NCBI RefSeq assembly: GCF_001421245.1
Contig: NZ_LMKE01000028.1
Coordinates: 22,756-86,755, forward strand
Source of the DNA: Sphingomonas sp. Leaf10
Lineage (GTDB): Bacteria > Pseudomonadota > Alphaproteobacteria > Sphingomonadales > Sphingomonadaceae
Direction: 5' to 3'
DNA length: 64,000 nt
A program made the translations under genes and the position numbers. Below are positions 8,261 through 16,721 of the stretch, piece after piece; position 1 is the first letter of the stretch, and each line of letters starts with the position of its first letter. Under the pieces are notes generated by a model, which did not search any database, was not told the DNA's origin, and was given only the letters and a program-made list of their open reading frames with translations.

Positions 8261-8779
8261 CTATTTCTTGAGCAGGTCCTTGAGGCCGCCAAGCGCCGAC
8301 AGCGGCCCCGCCTCTTCCTCCTTCAGCACGCCTGCGGCGCGCAACGCTTCTTCGGCATGGGGGCTGCGTGGGTAGGGATCGAGCGCGAGCGCGAGCGTTT
8401 CGGCGGCGGCTTCGCCGAGGTCGATCGATGACCCGGCATAGAACATCGTGTCCATGGCGTCGTCGTCGAGTTCGAGTTCGCCGCTCTCCACGCTGCCTTC
8501 GGGCAAAAAGCGCAGCGTGAAGGATTCGTCGACCGACTCGGGCACCGGTTCGCCGCTGGCGACGCAAGGCTGCGCGACCTCGGCCGTCAGCCGACCGGTG
8601 GCGACGATGCCGGCGGCATCGCGGCGCAGGCTGTAGTCCGCCTCGAGCGAATCGAGCGCGAGCAGGCCGAAGCGGCCCATCAGGCGGCGGCGTTCGTCGG
8701 CATCGGCGGCGATGTGCTGTTTCAATTCGCCCTCCCCGATCTGGTCGATGCGGACGGGGCGGTGGAATTCGGGGGTCAT
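8261..8779 (-). CDS. DUF177 / YceD family protein
   Basis: This 172-residue cytoplasmic protein of the DUF177 (YceD) family is linked in other bacteria to 23S rRNA/large-subunit assembly. Visible features are the N-terminal FHRPVRIDQIGEGEL, a central segment with AQPCVASGEPV where the family usually has its conserved Cys, and an acidic ELELDDDAMD stretch. Its start overlaps the stop of the cytochrome chaperone gene upstream (ATGA). The pairing of these two genes, divergent from bamE, is common in alphaproteobacteria. rpmF does not follow here. Confidence 0.88.
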   Translation of the reverse strand: MTPEFHRPVRIDQIGEGELKQHIAADADERRRLMGRFGLLALDSLEADYSLRRDAAGIVATGRLTAEVAQPCVASGEPVPESVDESFTLRFLPEGSVESGELELDDDAMDTMFYAGSSIDLGEAAAETLALALDPYPRSPHAEEALRAAGVLKEEEAGPLSALGGLKDLLKK

Positions 8780-9288
8780 TCGGGCAGCTTTCCAGCAAGA
8801 AGATCGTCGACCGATACGGTATCGAGCGCGGCGCGCAGCCGGCGCAGATGTGCCGCGACGTAAACGAGCGCATGGGCATCGGGTTCGACGCCGCGATAGA
8901 GGTTGCGGACCAGCGCCGCTTCGAACGAACCGTCGACCAGCCCGTCACGATACGCGCCCAGTCGCCCGCCGAGCATCGCCATCATCCGCCCGATATGCTT
9001 GCCGACGACCATGTCGCCGAAACCGATCTGGCGCAGTTGCCCGTCCATGTCGTCGACGAAACATTCGGCGAGCGACGCGGCGGGCGCGGCCCCTGCCCCC
9101 TCGCCTTCCAGTCGCAGCATGACCATGGCGAGGATCGCGGCGATCATGTCGAACCGGCCGTCGAGCGTGTCGGGCACCTGGCCCTCCAGATACCAATGCG
9201 GTTGCCGCCCGCGCGCGACGACCGCGTCGTACAGGGTGGCGGCGACGCGTGGGGGCGGCGCGCGACGGAACAGGCGTGGCAGGCGCAT
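8776..9288 (-). CDS. Ubiquinol-cytochrome c chaperone (CBP3-like) family protein
   Basis: This 170-residue protein is related to the mitochondrial CBP3/UQCC1 chaperones, which help assembly of the cytochrome bc1 complex. Recognisable segments are LYDAVVARGRQPHWYLEGQV near residue 20, DTLDGRFDMI, and the ECFVDDMDGQLRQIGFGD block typical of the family. It starts the two-gene unit with DUF177. The shared upstream region with bamE is short and contains one isolated DnaA-box-like sequence at 9315-9323. Confidence 0.88.
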   Translation of the reverse strand: MRLPRLFRRAPPPRVAATLYDAVVARGRQPHWYLEGQVPDTLDGRFDMIAAILAMVMLRLEGEGAGAAPAASLAECFVDDMDGQLRQIGFGDMVVGKHIGRMMAMLGGRLGAYRDGLVDGSFEAALVRNLYRGVEPDAHALVYVAAHLRRLRAALDTVSVDDLLAGKLPE

Positions 9289-9404
9289 GACTCTCCGGCA
9301 GACAAAGGCGCGCTTGTGGATAACGCGGGTCCGTCATATTGAACGCGTGGCCGCGCGATGCAATCGGGCGTGGCCCGGTCGCGCGTTCGCTGGACGGAGA
9401 TTTT

Positions 9405-9881
9405 ATGGTTCGCTTCCCCACCCGTGGCGCAGTGGCGCTGATGATCGCCTGTGCCGCGGCGGGCCTGGGAGGCTGCACGAAGCTGCGCAGCCATCAGGGC
9501 TATGTCATCGATCCCGATCTGGTCAACGCGGTGCAGCCGGGCGTCGATACCCGCCAGTCGGTGTTGCAGACGCTGGGCACCCCGACCTTCGTCGGGCAGT
9601 TTTCGGACCGCGAATGGTTCTATCTGTCGCGCGACAGCCGCAATCTGGCGTTCAACCGCCCGCGCGCCGTCGACCAGACGACGCTGAAGATCACCTTCGA
9701 TCCATCGGGCAACGTGACCAAGATCGACCGGACCGGTATCGATCAGGTCGTCGGCATCAGCCCGTCGGACAAGAAGACGCCGACACTGGGCCGCGAATCG
9801 AACTTCTTCAGCGACCTGTTCGGCAATATCGGTACCGTTGGTGCGCCGGGTACGGGTGGACCGGGACCGGGCCAGCAATAA
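9405..9881 (+). CDS. bamE: Outer membrane protein assembly factor BamE (lipoprotein)
   Basis: This is a 158-residue lipoprotein of the BAM complex, which inserts beta-barrel proteins into the outer membrane. I prefer the ATG at 9405 over an in-frame ATG at 9339. It gives a standard signal peptide, MVRFPTRGAVALMIAC, ending in lipobox LGGC. The SmpA/OmlA fold follows: VNAVQPGVDTRQSVLQTLGTP and then REWFYLSRDSRNLAF. The C-terminal Gly/Pro-rich tail is longer than in E. coli BamE. It is divergent from the bc1 chaperone gene. Confidence 0.93.
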   Translation: MVRFPTRGAVALMIACAAAGLGGCTKLRSHQGYVIDPDLVNAVQPGVDTRQSVLQTLGTPTFVGQFSDREWFYLSRDSRNLAFNRPRAVDQTTLKITFDPSGNVTKIDRTGIDQVVGISPSDKKTPTLGRESNFFSDLFGNIGTVGAPGTGGPGPGQQ

Positions 9882-9912
9882 GGGTTGGGGAGGGGCCTCG
9901 CTCCTTCCTTAG

Positions 9913-10007
9913 CGTCATCCCCGCGTAGGCGGGGATCCATAACCGCTGCACCAGCGATCGATCCGCAACGTCGGCGCATATGGATTCCCGCCTGCGCGGG
10001 AATGACG
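9913..10007. repeat. REP-like doublet, family B copy 1
   Basis: Two imperfect hairpins lie in mirror orientation: CGTCATCCCCGCGTAGGCGGG on the left and CCCGCCTGCGCGGGAATGACG on the right, about 45 bases apart. The inner sequence CGTCGGCGCATATGGA recurs in the copy at 31194. No gene is seen in the surrounding 264-base gap. Confidence 0.85.
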
Positions 10008-10145
10008 TTCGCGAGAGCGTGCAATAACAGCGAACCGTCGAAAACGGTCTACCCAACCCTTTCAAAAAGCTGACAAGCGCATTCGCCGGTCGTTCAGCGC
10101 GACTCGGGCATCCCGTCGTCATCCACCGAGGACGGGAGAGAGTAT

Positions 10146-10655
10146 ATGCGTAAGATCATCCTCGCCATGCTGGCCGCGACGGTCGCCGTGCCGACCATGG
10201 CCGCACCTGCCGCCGCGCAATCGGCGCGCGAATTGCGGCGCGACCGGGCCGACTATCGGGACGCCCGGCAGGAGTATAACCGCGCGTTGCGGTATGGCAG
10301 CCGCCGCGACATTCGCGAGGAACGCCGCGACCTGAACCGGGCGCGGGCCGATTACCATCAGACGCTGCGCGAGCGGCAATGGCGGCGCGACGACTGGCGC
10401 GGCTATCGCAACGGCCATCGCGGGCAGTATGCGCGCGGCAACTGGAACGCGCCGTTCCGCTATCAAACATTTCGCCCCGGCGCGGCGGTCGGGCGTCCCT
10501 TTTATGGACAGCGTTACTGGGTGAACGAGCCGGGCCGGTATCGCCTGCCGCCGGCACGTGGGGCGCAGCGCTGGGTCCGCCATTATGACGACGTGCTGCT
10601 GGTCGATACCCGGCGCGGGCGGGTGATCGACGTCGTTCGCAATTTCTATTGGTAA
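10146..10655 (+). CDS. RcnB-like periplasmic protein
   Basis: This 169-residue secreted protein has a signal peptide ending near APAAAQ (residue 25). A basic, Arg-rich helical region (residues about 28-85) follows. The C-terminal half, with FYGQRYWVNEPGRYRLPP and RWVRHYDDVLLVDTRRGRV ending VVRNFYW, is the RcnB/DUF domain found near metal homeostasis genes in enterobacteria. Alphaproteobacteria carry many such proteins and their function is mostly unknown. A Shine-Dalgarno (GGGAGAG) precedes the start. Confidence 0.8.
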   Translation: MRKIILAMLAATVAVPTMAAPAAAQSARELRRDRADYRDARQEYNRALRYGSRRDIREERRDLNRARADYHQTLRERQWRRDDWRGYRNGHRGQYARGNWNAPFRYQTFRPGAAVGRPFYGQRYWVNEPGRYRLPPARGAQRWVRHYDDVLLVDTRRGRVIDVVRNFYW

Positions 10656-10689
10656 AACAACGAGCTGGGATCAAACCAAGCCCGCGGTT

Positions 10690-10721
10690 CGGCCGCGCCG
10701 TCGGTACGCTCGGCGCGGCCG
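10690..10721 (+). terminator. GC-rich hairpin after rcnB-like gene
   Basis: A perfect ten-base stem, CGGCCGCGCC with GGCGCGGCCG, has a 12-base loop and lies 35 bases after the stop. There is no T tract, so it may be an mRNA 3' stabiliser or a Rho-assisted end. Nothing else is recognised between 10656 and 10890. Confidence 0.5.
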
Positions 10722-10890
10722 GTGCGCGGGGGCACCAGTCCCGAAAGGGGATTTAGGACCGGTTTTGCGAACGTCCGGGACTCGCAACGGTTCATTCGCA
10801 ACGCACAAAAATCTTAACCATGGTGTTCATGCTTTCGGTTGAGACCGCTTGCCGCGCTGCCGGCTGTCCGAATAGCTTCGTATACGGGGC

Positions 10891-12282
10891 ATGTTGGGGG
10901 CAATCATGGATGCGGCGGTCGCGTGGATCGACGGTATCGCGCGCGAAACTATGTTGTTCGCCGCTGTCGGATTCCTGATCGGCGGCCTCGACGATCTGGC
11001 GGTCGATGCCGCGTATCTGGTGCGGGCGATCCGCAGGCGGTGGCGCGGATCGACGGTGCCGGTGATGGCCGATTTTCCACTGGCGACCTGTACCGGGCGG
11101 ATCGCCGTGCTGGTGCCGGCATGGGACGAGGCGGCGGTGATCGGTGCGATGATGCGCGCGACGCTTGGCCGGTTCGACCATCCCGACTGGCGGCTCTATG
11201 CCGGGGCCTATCCCAATGATGCGGCGACGATCGCGGCGATCGGAGCGGTGGCGGCGGAGGACGGGCGTGTCCGGATGGTGCTGACGCCACGACCCGGGCC
11301 GACGACCAAGGCCGACTGCCTCAACGCGCTCTGGCGCGCGGTACTGGCCGACGGCGCGGCGGAGGGCAGGGCGTTCACCGCGATCGTGCTGCATGATGCC
11401 GAGGATGTCGTGCATCCCGGCGAATTGCGGCTGTACGACCATATGCTGCGCCATGCCGATGCAGTGCAGATTCCGGTGTTGCCGCTGCCCGATCCGGCGT
11501 CGCGATGGGTATCGGGGCACTATATCGACGAATTCGCCGAATCGCATGGGAGGCAATTGCCGGTGCGCCATGCCTTGGGCGCTGGATTGCCGTTCGCCGG
11601 GGTCGGCTGCGCGATCTCGATCGCGATGCTGGCGCGGATCGCTGTGGCGCGCGGTGGGGTGCCGTTCGACGAAGCCAGCCTGACCGAGGATTACGAACTG
11701 GGCCTGACCGTCCGCGCGCTGGGCGGGCGCGGGGTGTTCGTCCATGCGCGCGAAACGCCGCAGGGGCCGCCGGTCGCGGTGCGCGCCTATTTCCCGGCGA
11801 CGCTCGCCACCGCGATCCGGCAAAAGGCGCGCTGGATGACCGGAATAGCGCTGGCGGGATGGGACCGCACCGGCTGGCACCGCGGCTGGCGCGACCATTG
11901 GATGCGGATGCGCGACCGGCGCACGATCCTTGCCATTCCGGTACTCGCCATCGCCTATGTCGCGCTGCTTGCCTGGGGACTGGACGAGGCGGTGCATTGG
12001 TGGCGCGGTAGCGAGCCGGCGGCGATCGACGGTGACATGCTGTGGATGCTGTATGCCAATGTCGCGCTGTTCCTGTGGCGGATGGCGGTGCGCTTCGGAA
12101 TGGTGCGGCGGGCCTATGGCCGGCGCGAGGCGCTGCGATCGATCCCGCGCGTGTTCGTCAGCAATTTCGTGGCGCTGTTCGCGGCGCGGCGGGCGGTGGT
12201 GCGCTATGCGGCGCTGCTGCGCGGACAACCGGTGCGCTGGGACAAGACCGCGCATCATTTCCCGACCGACCTGCCGGCATGA
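10891..12282 (+). CDS. NfrB-like membrane glycosyltransferase (GT2)
   Basis: This 463-residue protein resembles NfrB, the inner-membrane GT2 enzyme that makes the surface glycan used by phage N4 in E. coli. Motifs in order are an N-terminal membrane segment (MLFAAVGFLIGGLDDLAVD), VLVPAWDEAAVIG, LHDAEDVVHPGEL (the metal-binding DxD-like site), TEDYELG (catalytic base) and RQKARWMTG (the QxxRW acceptor motif). Two or more membrane segments follow. E. coli NfrB is longer and has a C-terminal c-di-GMP-binding MshEN domain; there is no room for one here. An ATG at 10906 with a better-placed GGGGG is an alternative start. The next gene overlaps by four bases. Confidence 0.85.
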   Translation: MLGAIMDAAVAWIDGIARETMLFAAVGFLIGGLDDLAVDAAYLVRAIRRRWRGSTVPVMADFPLATCTGRIAVLVPAWDEAAVIGAMMRATLGRFDHPDWRLYAGAYPNDAATIAAIGAVAAEDGRVRMVLTPRPGPTTKADCLNALWRAVLADGAAEGRAFTAIVLHDAEDVVHPGELRLYDHMLRHADAVQIPVLPLPDPASRWVSGHYIDEFAESHGRQLPVRHALGAGLPFAGVGCAISIAMLARIAVARGGVPFDEASLTEDYELGLTVRALGGRGVFVHARETPQGPPVAVRAYFPATLATAIRQKARWMTGIALAGWDRTGWHRGWRDHWMRMRDRRTILAIPVLAIAYVALLAWGLDEAVHWWRGSEPAAIDGDMLWMLYANVALFLWRMAVRFGMVRRAYGRREALRSIPRVFVSNFVALFAARRAVVRYAALLRGQPVRWDKTAHHFPTDLPA

Positions 12283-13256
12283 GCGCGCCGGGGCGGGGGC
12301 GGCCGGTGCGGTTTCTGGCGATCGTGACCGCCGGATGGGTCGGTATGCGCGTCGTGCTGCTGCTCCCCGACGCGGTGGAGGTCGTCACGCGGGGGGCAGC
12401 GGGACTGGTGGTGCCGAAGGTCGTAGCCGCGCCGAACGCAAATGGCCCGAAGCTGCCCTCGGTTTTTCCACAGGGTTTTCGACGGACTTATCCACAGGCG
12501 CGGATCGTGCGGTCCGTCATGGTGCCTACGGACCAAGTGGAACTGGCACTGGTTGCGCCGGTTGCGCCGGCGGTCGCACAACCGGTTGCCGCGGCTGTTG
12601 ACGCGCCGGTCCTGCCGCGACCCGATCTGCCGCCGGGTCGTGCCCGGCCGGGGCTGAGCGGCAGCGCGTGGGTGGCGGTGCGTGGCGGGTCGGCGACGGG
12701 CGGTCCGGTGCAGCTGGGCGGCGGGCAGGCCGGGGTGCGGCTGCGGTTGCCGGTCAGCGCCAGCAACCGGGTCGCAGTGGTCGGTCGAGTTGCCGCGCCG
12801 CTGGCGGGGCAGGGGAGTGAGGCTGCGTTCGGTCTGGAATGGCGGCCGGGCGGGGGCGCGGTGGCGGTCGTCGCCGAACGACGGATCGCACTCGATCGCA
12901 GCGGCGACGGGACCGGGCTGGGCGTGATCGCCGGCCTCGATCGGGCGATAGGCGAGCGGATCGTTGTCGAGGGCTATGGGCAGGCCGGGGTCGTGCTGCG
13001 CGCGGGGACGCAGCCCTATGCCGATGGCGCGGCGCGGGCGCTGTACCGGGTCGGATCGGGGCAATTGCGCTTGGGCGTTGGCAGTTGGGGCGTGGCGCAG
13101 CGTGAGGGGGCGCGGGTCGATATCGGGCCATCGGCGGTCGCGGTACTGCCGATCGGCAAACAGGCGGTGCGACTGTCGCTCGACTGGCGGCAGCGGGTGG
13201 CGGGAAAGGCCGCCCCGGGATCGGGGCTGGCGCTGACGCTGGGCAGCGACTTTTAG
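12279..13256 (+). CDS. NfrA C-terminal-domain-like envelope protein
   Basis: This 325-residue protein is coupled (ATGA) to the NfrB-like synthase. I chose the ATG at 12279 over in-frame upstream codons because they lie inside the synthase gene. After a hydrophobic N-terminus (FLAIVTAGWVGMRVVLLL), residues ~40-130 are Pro/Val-rich linker. Residues ~130-325 are Gly-rich with alternating hydrophobic residues, starting SGSAWVAVRGGS and GGGQAGVRL and ending LALTLGSDF. This pattern fits a small outer-membrane beta-barrel like the C-terminal part of NfrA. The long TPR-type periplasmic region of NfrA is absent. Family assignment is tentative. Confidence 0.6.
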   Translation: MSAPGRGRPVRFLAIVTAGWVGMRVVLLLPDAVEVVTRGAAGLVVPKVVAAPNANGPKLPSVFPQGFRRTYPQARIVRSVMVPTDQVELALVAPVAPAVAQPVAAAVDAPVLPRPDLPPGRARPGLSGSAWVAVRGGSATGGPVQLGGGQAGVRLRLPVSASNRVAVVGRVAAPLAGQGSEAAFGLEWRPGGGAVAVVAERRIALDRSGDGTGLGVIAGLDRAIGERIVVEGYGQAGVVLRAGTQPYADGAARALYRVGSGQLRLGVGSWGVAQREGARVDIGPSAVAVLPIGKQAVRLSLDWRQRVAGKAAPGSGLALTLGSDF

Positions 13257-13303
13257 GAGCGGCGGCTGGCCGTGGACCCGCGAACGCGGTAACCGGAGTG
13301 GCC

Positions 13304-14218
13304 ATGGATCTCTACCTTCCCATCGCCAACCTGTCGGTCAATGCGCTGGTCATCATCCTGCTGGGCGGCGGGGTAGGGTTTTTGTCGGGGATGTTCGGGG
13401 TCGGCGGCGGGTTCCTGACCACGCCGCTGCTGATCTTCTACGGCATTCCGCCGACCGTCGCCGCCGCGTCGGCCGCCAGCCAGGTCACCGGGGCGAGCGT
13501 TTCGGGCGTGTTCGCGCACCTGCGCCGCGACGGTGTCGATTTCCGCATGGGTGGGGTGCTGGTCGCGGGCGGCGTGCTGGGGTCGATCGCCGGAGCGGGC
13601 ATTTTCCGCCTGCTGCAAGCAAGCGGGCAAATCGATACCGTCATTGCCATCCTGTACGTCGTGATGCTCGGATCGATCGGTGGCCTGATGCTGAAGGAAG
13701 CGATCGGCGCGGTGCGGGTGTTGCGCGGCGCGATCCCGCCGCGCGGGGCCCGGCGGCGGCATCATCCTCTGGTCGCGGCGTTGCCCTTGCGCTGGCGGTT
13801 CTATGCGTCGGGGCTGTATATCTCGCCGTTCGCGCCACTCCTGCTGGGGTTCGCAACTGGTATCCTGACGGTGCTGCTGGGGGTGGGTGGCGGCTTTATC
13901 CTCGTGCCGGCGATGCTGTATCTGCTCGGCATGGGGACGCGGGTAGTGGTCGGCACCTCGCTGTTCCAGATCCTGTTCGTGACCGCCGCAGCGACGATGG
14001 TCCATGCGCTGACGACCAAGGCGGTCGATATCGTGCTGGCGGTGCTGTTGCTGATCGGATCGGTTACCGGCGCGCAGATCGGCGCGCGGTTCGCGCAACG
14101 GGCCAAGCCCGAATATCTGCGGCTGGCGCTGGCGATCATCGTGCTGGCGGTGGCGTTTCGCATGGCGCTTGGGCTGGGGTGGCGGCCCGATGAGATCTTT
14201 ACGGTGCAGCCGGCGTGA
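13304..14218 (+). CDS. Sulfite exporter TauE/SafE family permease
   Basis: This is a 304-residue inner-membrane permease of the TauE/SafE (DUF81) family, with about eight helices in two homologous halves. Each half starts with the Gly-rich signature: GGGVGFLSGMFGVGGGFLTTPLL and VLLGVGGGFILVPAMLYLLG (shown in part). Members export or import small sulfur or carboxylate anions. The ATG at 13304, five bases after GGAG, is preferred to the GTG at 13298, which lies within that Shine-Dalgarno. The stop overlaps the next start, forming a two-gene unit with a TIGR02186 protein. Confidence 0.9.
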   Translation: MDLYLPIANLSVNALVIILLGGGVGFLSGMFGVGGGFLTTPLLIFYGIPPTVAAASAASQVTGASVSGVFAHLRRDGVDFRMGGVLVAGGVLGSIAGAGIFRLLQASGQIDTVIAILYVVMLGSIGGLMLKEAIGAVRVLRGAIPPRGARRRHHPLVAALPLRWRFYASGLYISPFAPLLLGFATGILTVLLGVGGGFILVPAMLYLLGMGTRVVVGTSLFQILFVTAAATMVHALTTKAVDIVLAVLLLIGSVTGAQIGARFAQRAKPEYLRLALAIIVLAVAFRMALGLGWRPDEIFTVQPA

Positions 14219-14976
14219 AGCGGGCGCTGACCCTTGCGCTGCTCGCCCCGCTGACGATGGCGGCGGCGGCGCCGGTGCTGGTGCCCGACGTGTCGACCCG
14301 CGACGTGCGGATCGCGTACAGCTTTACCGGCGCGGAACTGCTGCTGTTCGGGGCGATCCTCTATCCCGGCGGGCGGGTGCCGCAGGGCGATACGCCTGCC
14401 GAAGTGGTCGTGGTGGTGAAGGGGCCGCCCGAGTCGATCATGGTGCGCGAAAAGGAAAAGGTTGCCGGTATCTGGGTCAACGCCGACCGCATGCGCTACC
14501 GCTCCGCCCCGTCCTTTTACGCGATCGCGTCGGCGCGGCCGATCGGGCGCATCGTCGATGAACGCACGCGCGCCATCTACGAACTGGGGCTCGGTAGCCT
14601 GCAACTATCCCCCAGCGCCGGTACGTCGGCGGAGGATCAGGCGCGCTTTGCCAAGGGGTTCGTCGACCTGCGCGAGCGAGCTGGGCTGTATGTCGAGGCA
14701 CCAAACGCGGTCGAGATCACCGACGACGTGCTGTACCGCACCAACATCACCATTCCGGCGCGCGTACCGGTGGGAAAGTTCACGGCGGAGACGTTCCTGA
14801 TCCGCGACGGGCGGGTGCTGGCGGCTGCAGTCCGCGAGATCGATATCCGCAAATCGGGGTTCGAACGGTTCGTGGCGATGGCGGCGGAACAGGCGTCGGT
14901 GCTGTACGGGCTGGCGGCGGTGTTGTTGTCGGTCGGGTTCGGCTGGGCGGCCGGGGCGTTGTGGCGGCGGTTTTAA
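14215..14976 (+). CDS. TIGR02186 family transmembrane protein
   Basis: This 253-residue protein belongs to the family (Pfam Put_transmembr, TIGR02186) almost always found beside TauE/SafE-like permeases in alphaproteobacteria. It has an N-terminal signal/anchor (residues 1-20), then the periplasmic-type domain with VSTRDVRIAYSFTGAELLLFG and VVVVKGPPESIMVREK. A C-terminal membrane helix (SVLYGLAAVLLSVGFGWAAG) ends in RRF. It starts with GTG overlapping the TauE stop (GTGA). It probably works with the permease; the reaction is unknown. Confidence 0.88.
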   Translation: MKRALTLALLAPLTMAAAAPVLVPDVSTRDVRIAYSFTGAELLLFGAILYPGGRVPQGDTPAEVVVVVKGPPESIMVREKEKVAGIWVNADRMRYRSAPSFYAIASARPIGRIVDERTRAIYELGLGSLQLSPSAGTSAEDQARFAKGFVDLRERAGLYVEAPNAVEITDDVLYRTNITIPARVPVGKFTAETFLIRDGRVLAAAVREIDIRKSGFERFVAMAAEQASVLYGLAAVLLSVGFGWAAGALWRRF

Positions 14977-15055
14977 CGCGTCGATCCGTTGGCGGTTCTC
15001 GACGGACGCTTCTCGACTGCGCTCGAAGCTGCTCGAACGGAACGGGGTGGCGACG

Positions 15056-15553
15056 CTAGAACCCCTGGATCGCGTCCGGGTCCATCGCGCCGATCAGGCG
15101 CCGGGCGGCGCGGCGGGCGAAGGCGAGGGTGCAGCGCTTGCGGACATGGGCGGGCAGGGGGGTGGTCGATGCCTCGCGCAGGATGGTCGCTTCGTAGCGG
15201 TCGGCGACGATGATGCCTGTGCGATCGGGTAGGAATGCTTCGCCAGCCAGCGGACTTACGTCGAATCCGGCCGGGACCGCCCAGAAATAGCGGTCGCAAT
15301 GGCCCAGATAGTCGGTCCATTTGCCGTCACCGAGCAGGTCGGCGCGCGATACCTTGATCTCAACGATAACGATCTGTCCGCGCGCATCGATCGCCATCAG
15401 GTCGGCACGGCGGCCGCCGTCCAAGGGTACTTCGGCCATCGCAGTCAGATCATGCGCGAGCAACATGCGGGTAACGCCACGCGCAACCTCGGCAGCGATC
15501 AGCGGATAGGTGTCGGGTGCGGGCGGCAGGGCGCCGAGGGCTAGGCTGGCCAT
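15056..15553 (-). CDS. mmcB: MmcB family DNA repair protein
   Basis: This 165-residue protein has the fold and motif set of MmcB, a LexA-controlled, nuclease-like protein of Caulobacter linked to DNA damage survival. The core has EVPLDGGRRADLMAID and VIVEIKVSRADLLGDGKW (D...ExK, a PD-(D/E)XK-type signature), followed by DYLGHCDRYFWAVP. The 79 bases after TIGR02186 hold only a short inverted repeat. No LexA box was identified with confidence upstream. Confidence 0.85.
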   Translation of the reverse strand: MASLALGALPPAPDTYPLIAAEVARGVTRMLLAHDLTAMAEVPLDGGRRADLMAIDARGQIVIVEIKVSRADLLGDGKWTDYLGHCDRYFWAVPAGFDVSPLAGEAFLPDRTGIIVADRYEATILREASTTPLPAHVRKRCTLAFARRAARRLIGAMDPDAIQGF

Positions 15554-15615
15554 CGGCAGATTATAGGAACATTATGCGAACGAGGGAAGCGCCTTCCGTC
15601 GTGGCTTCCGCCAAA

Positions 15616-16233
15616 TCACCGATAGAAGATGTGGTTGCCGAGCGAGGCAACGCGGGTGTGACGCCATTTCGGGCTGACACGGCTGGCGTGAAAGAACAGC
15701 GCGCCCTCGGCGGGGCTGTCCCACAGCTCCTGCGTGGCGATGCGGGCGATGGCGACCGCGGTCTTCCATGCCGGACGGCTGGTATCGACGTCGGGCAAGC
15801 GGCCACCCTTTACGAACGAGAACTGGCCGCGCTGGGTCAGGACGCCGCAGACCGAGGCAGGAAACCGGCCCGAGGTGGTGCGGTTGAGGATGACGTCGGC
15901 GACGGCGAGCTGTCCGGCGAGTGGTTCACCCTTGGACTCATAATAGACGCCGATGGCGAGGCAGTTGAGTTCTTCGTCGTCGATCGTGGCGGTTTGCGCG
16001 GCGACGGCGGCGTCGAGCGTGGAGAAATCGGCGTCGGTGTCGGTAGCGATTGCGGGCTTGGCAATTTCCTGAACGATTTCAGCGCGAGCGGCGAATTGTA
16101 CGGGAACCTTTGCCGCGGTCGGCAGGTTGGTAACGCGTCCGGGCGAGGCGGTTTCCTCGGCAGACAGAGGCGCGCCCAGTCCGGCGAAAAAGGTCATGGC
16201 GGCGAGAACCGCCATGGGGAAGCGCAGCGTCAT
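15616..16233 (-). CDS. Cell wall hydrolase, SleB family
   Basis: This 205-residue exported hydrolase has a signal peptide (residues 1-25, ending APLSAEE) and a C-terminal SleB-type lytic transglycosylase/amidase-like domain. The key segment is LAIGVYYESKGEPLAGQLAVAD, containing the catalytic Glu (given here in two overlapping parts: YYESKGEPLAGQ and QLAVADVILNR). It ends with FHASRVSPKWRHTRVA and GNHIFYR, typical of the family. It probably remodels periplasmic peptidoglycan. Between this gene and DUF1491 lies a parS site. Confidence 0.88.
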   Translation of the reverse strand: MTLRFPMAVLAAMTFFAGLGAPLSAEETASPGRVTNLPTAAKVPVQFAARAEIVQEIAKPAIATDTDADFSTLDAAVAAQTATIDDEELNCLAIGVYYESKGEPLAGQLAVADVILNRTTSGRFPASVCGVLTQRGQFSFVKGGRLPDVDTSRPAWKTAVAIARIATQELWDSPAEGALFFHASRVSPKWRHTRVASLGNHIFYR

Positions 16234-16273
16234 CCGTCGTCACTGTCGTGCGGTGAACCGGTGCGCCAAACCC

Positions 16274-16287
16274 GTTCCACGTGGAAC
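16274..16287. promoter_or_regulatory. parS site (perfect palindrome)
   Basis: GTTCCACGTGGAAC, a perfect 14-base palindrome matching the widely conserved ParB-binding core. It is intergenic, about 5.9 kb from the putative origin. parB itself is in this window at 30233-31159. Confidence 0.88.
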
Positions 16288-16385
16288 CTGCGCGCCTGCC
16301 CCCCGACTGCGCCACCGATCGAGACCCGGATCGATACAGCGCTGTTCTTCGTTGCAGAGCGGGTACGGCCCAAAAGGTTAACAGG

Positions 16386-16721
16386 TCAATTCGCCCACAG
16401 GGTTTCAGCGGCCAACGGTTCGACTGCTGCGACGATCGCCTCGATTACCCATAAATCGGGGTCGCGGGCGCGGCGCCCCTGCCAATAGTCGGTCAGCGCC
16501 GCTTCACCCACCATATCCGGTTTGCGCTGGACGATCCGCGACCGGCCATCAAGGTCGCGCTCGCGTTCGAACAGTCGCGCGGTGCCGTCGCGATCGATGG
16601 CGAGCAGCAGGACGATGCCGGAATCGCGGTCGCCCTTCGCCAATACCATCGCGCTGCCGCCGGCCTGTTCGACAGCGCGCGCAAAGGCGTTGACGCGCAG
16701 CGCCGTCGGCCAGTCGCTCAT
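16386..16721 (-). CDS. DUF1491 family protein
   Basis: This 111-residue cytoplasmic protein is of the alphaproteobacterial DUF1491 family. It is recognised by LRVNAFARAVEQAGGSAMVL, GDRDSGIVLLL, and the C-terminal YWQGRRARDPDLWVIE. Function is unknown. Its start overlaps the stop of the PaaI-type thioesterase by four bases. It is therefore likely the last gene of the hpf-ptsN-thioesterase-DUF1491 run. Confidence 0.85.
   Translation of the reverse strand: MSDWPTALRVNAFARAVEQAGGSAMVLAKGDRDSGIVLLLAIDRDGTARLFERERDLDGRSRIVQRKPDMVGEAALTDYWQGRRARDPDLWVIEAIVAAVEPLAAETLWAN

Noticed and set aside
10792..12258. A 488-codon minus-strand open frame.
   Set aside because: It is antisense to the NfrB-like synthase and shows no recognisable motif; His/Arg/Gln-rich composition is characteristic of a shadow.
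12488..12496. Single perfect DnaA-box sequence inside the NfrA-like gene, with others at 9315-9323 and 19067-19075.
   Set aside because: They are isolated and lack an AT-rich element or neighbouring boxes, so they are not counted as part of an origin.
13298..13300. GTG considered as the TauE-family start.
   Set aside because: It overlaps the GGAG ribosome site of the ATG at 13304.
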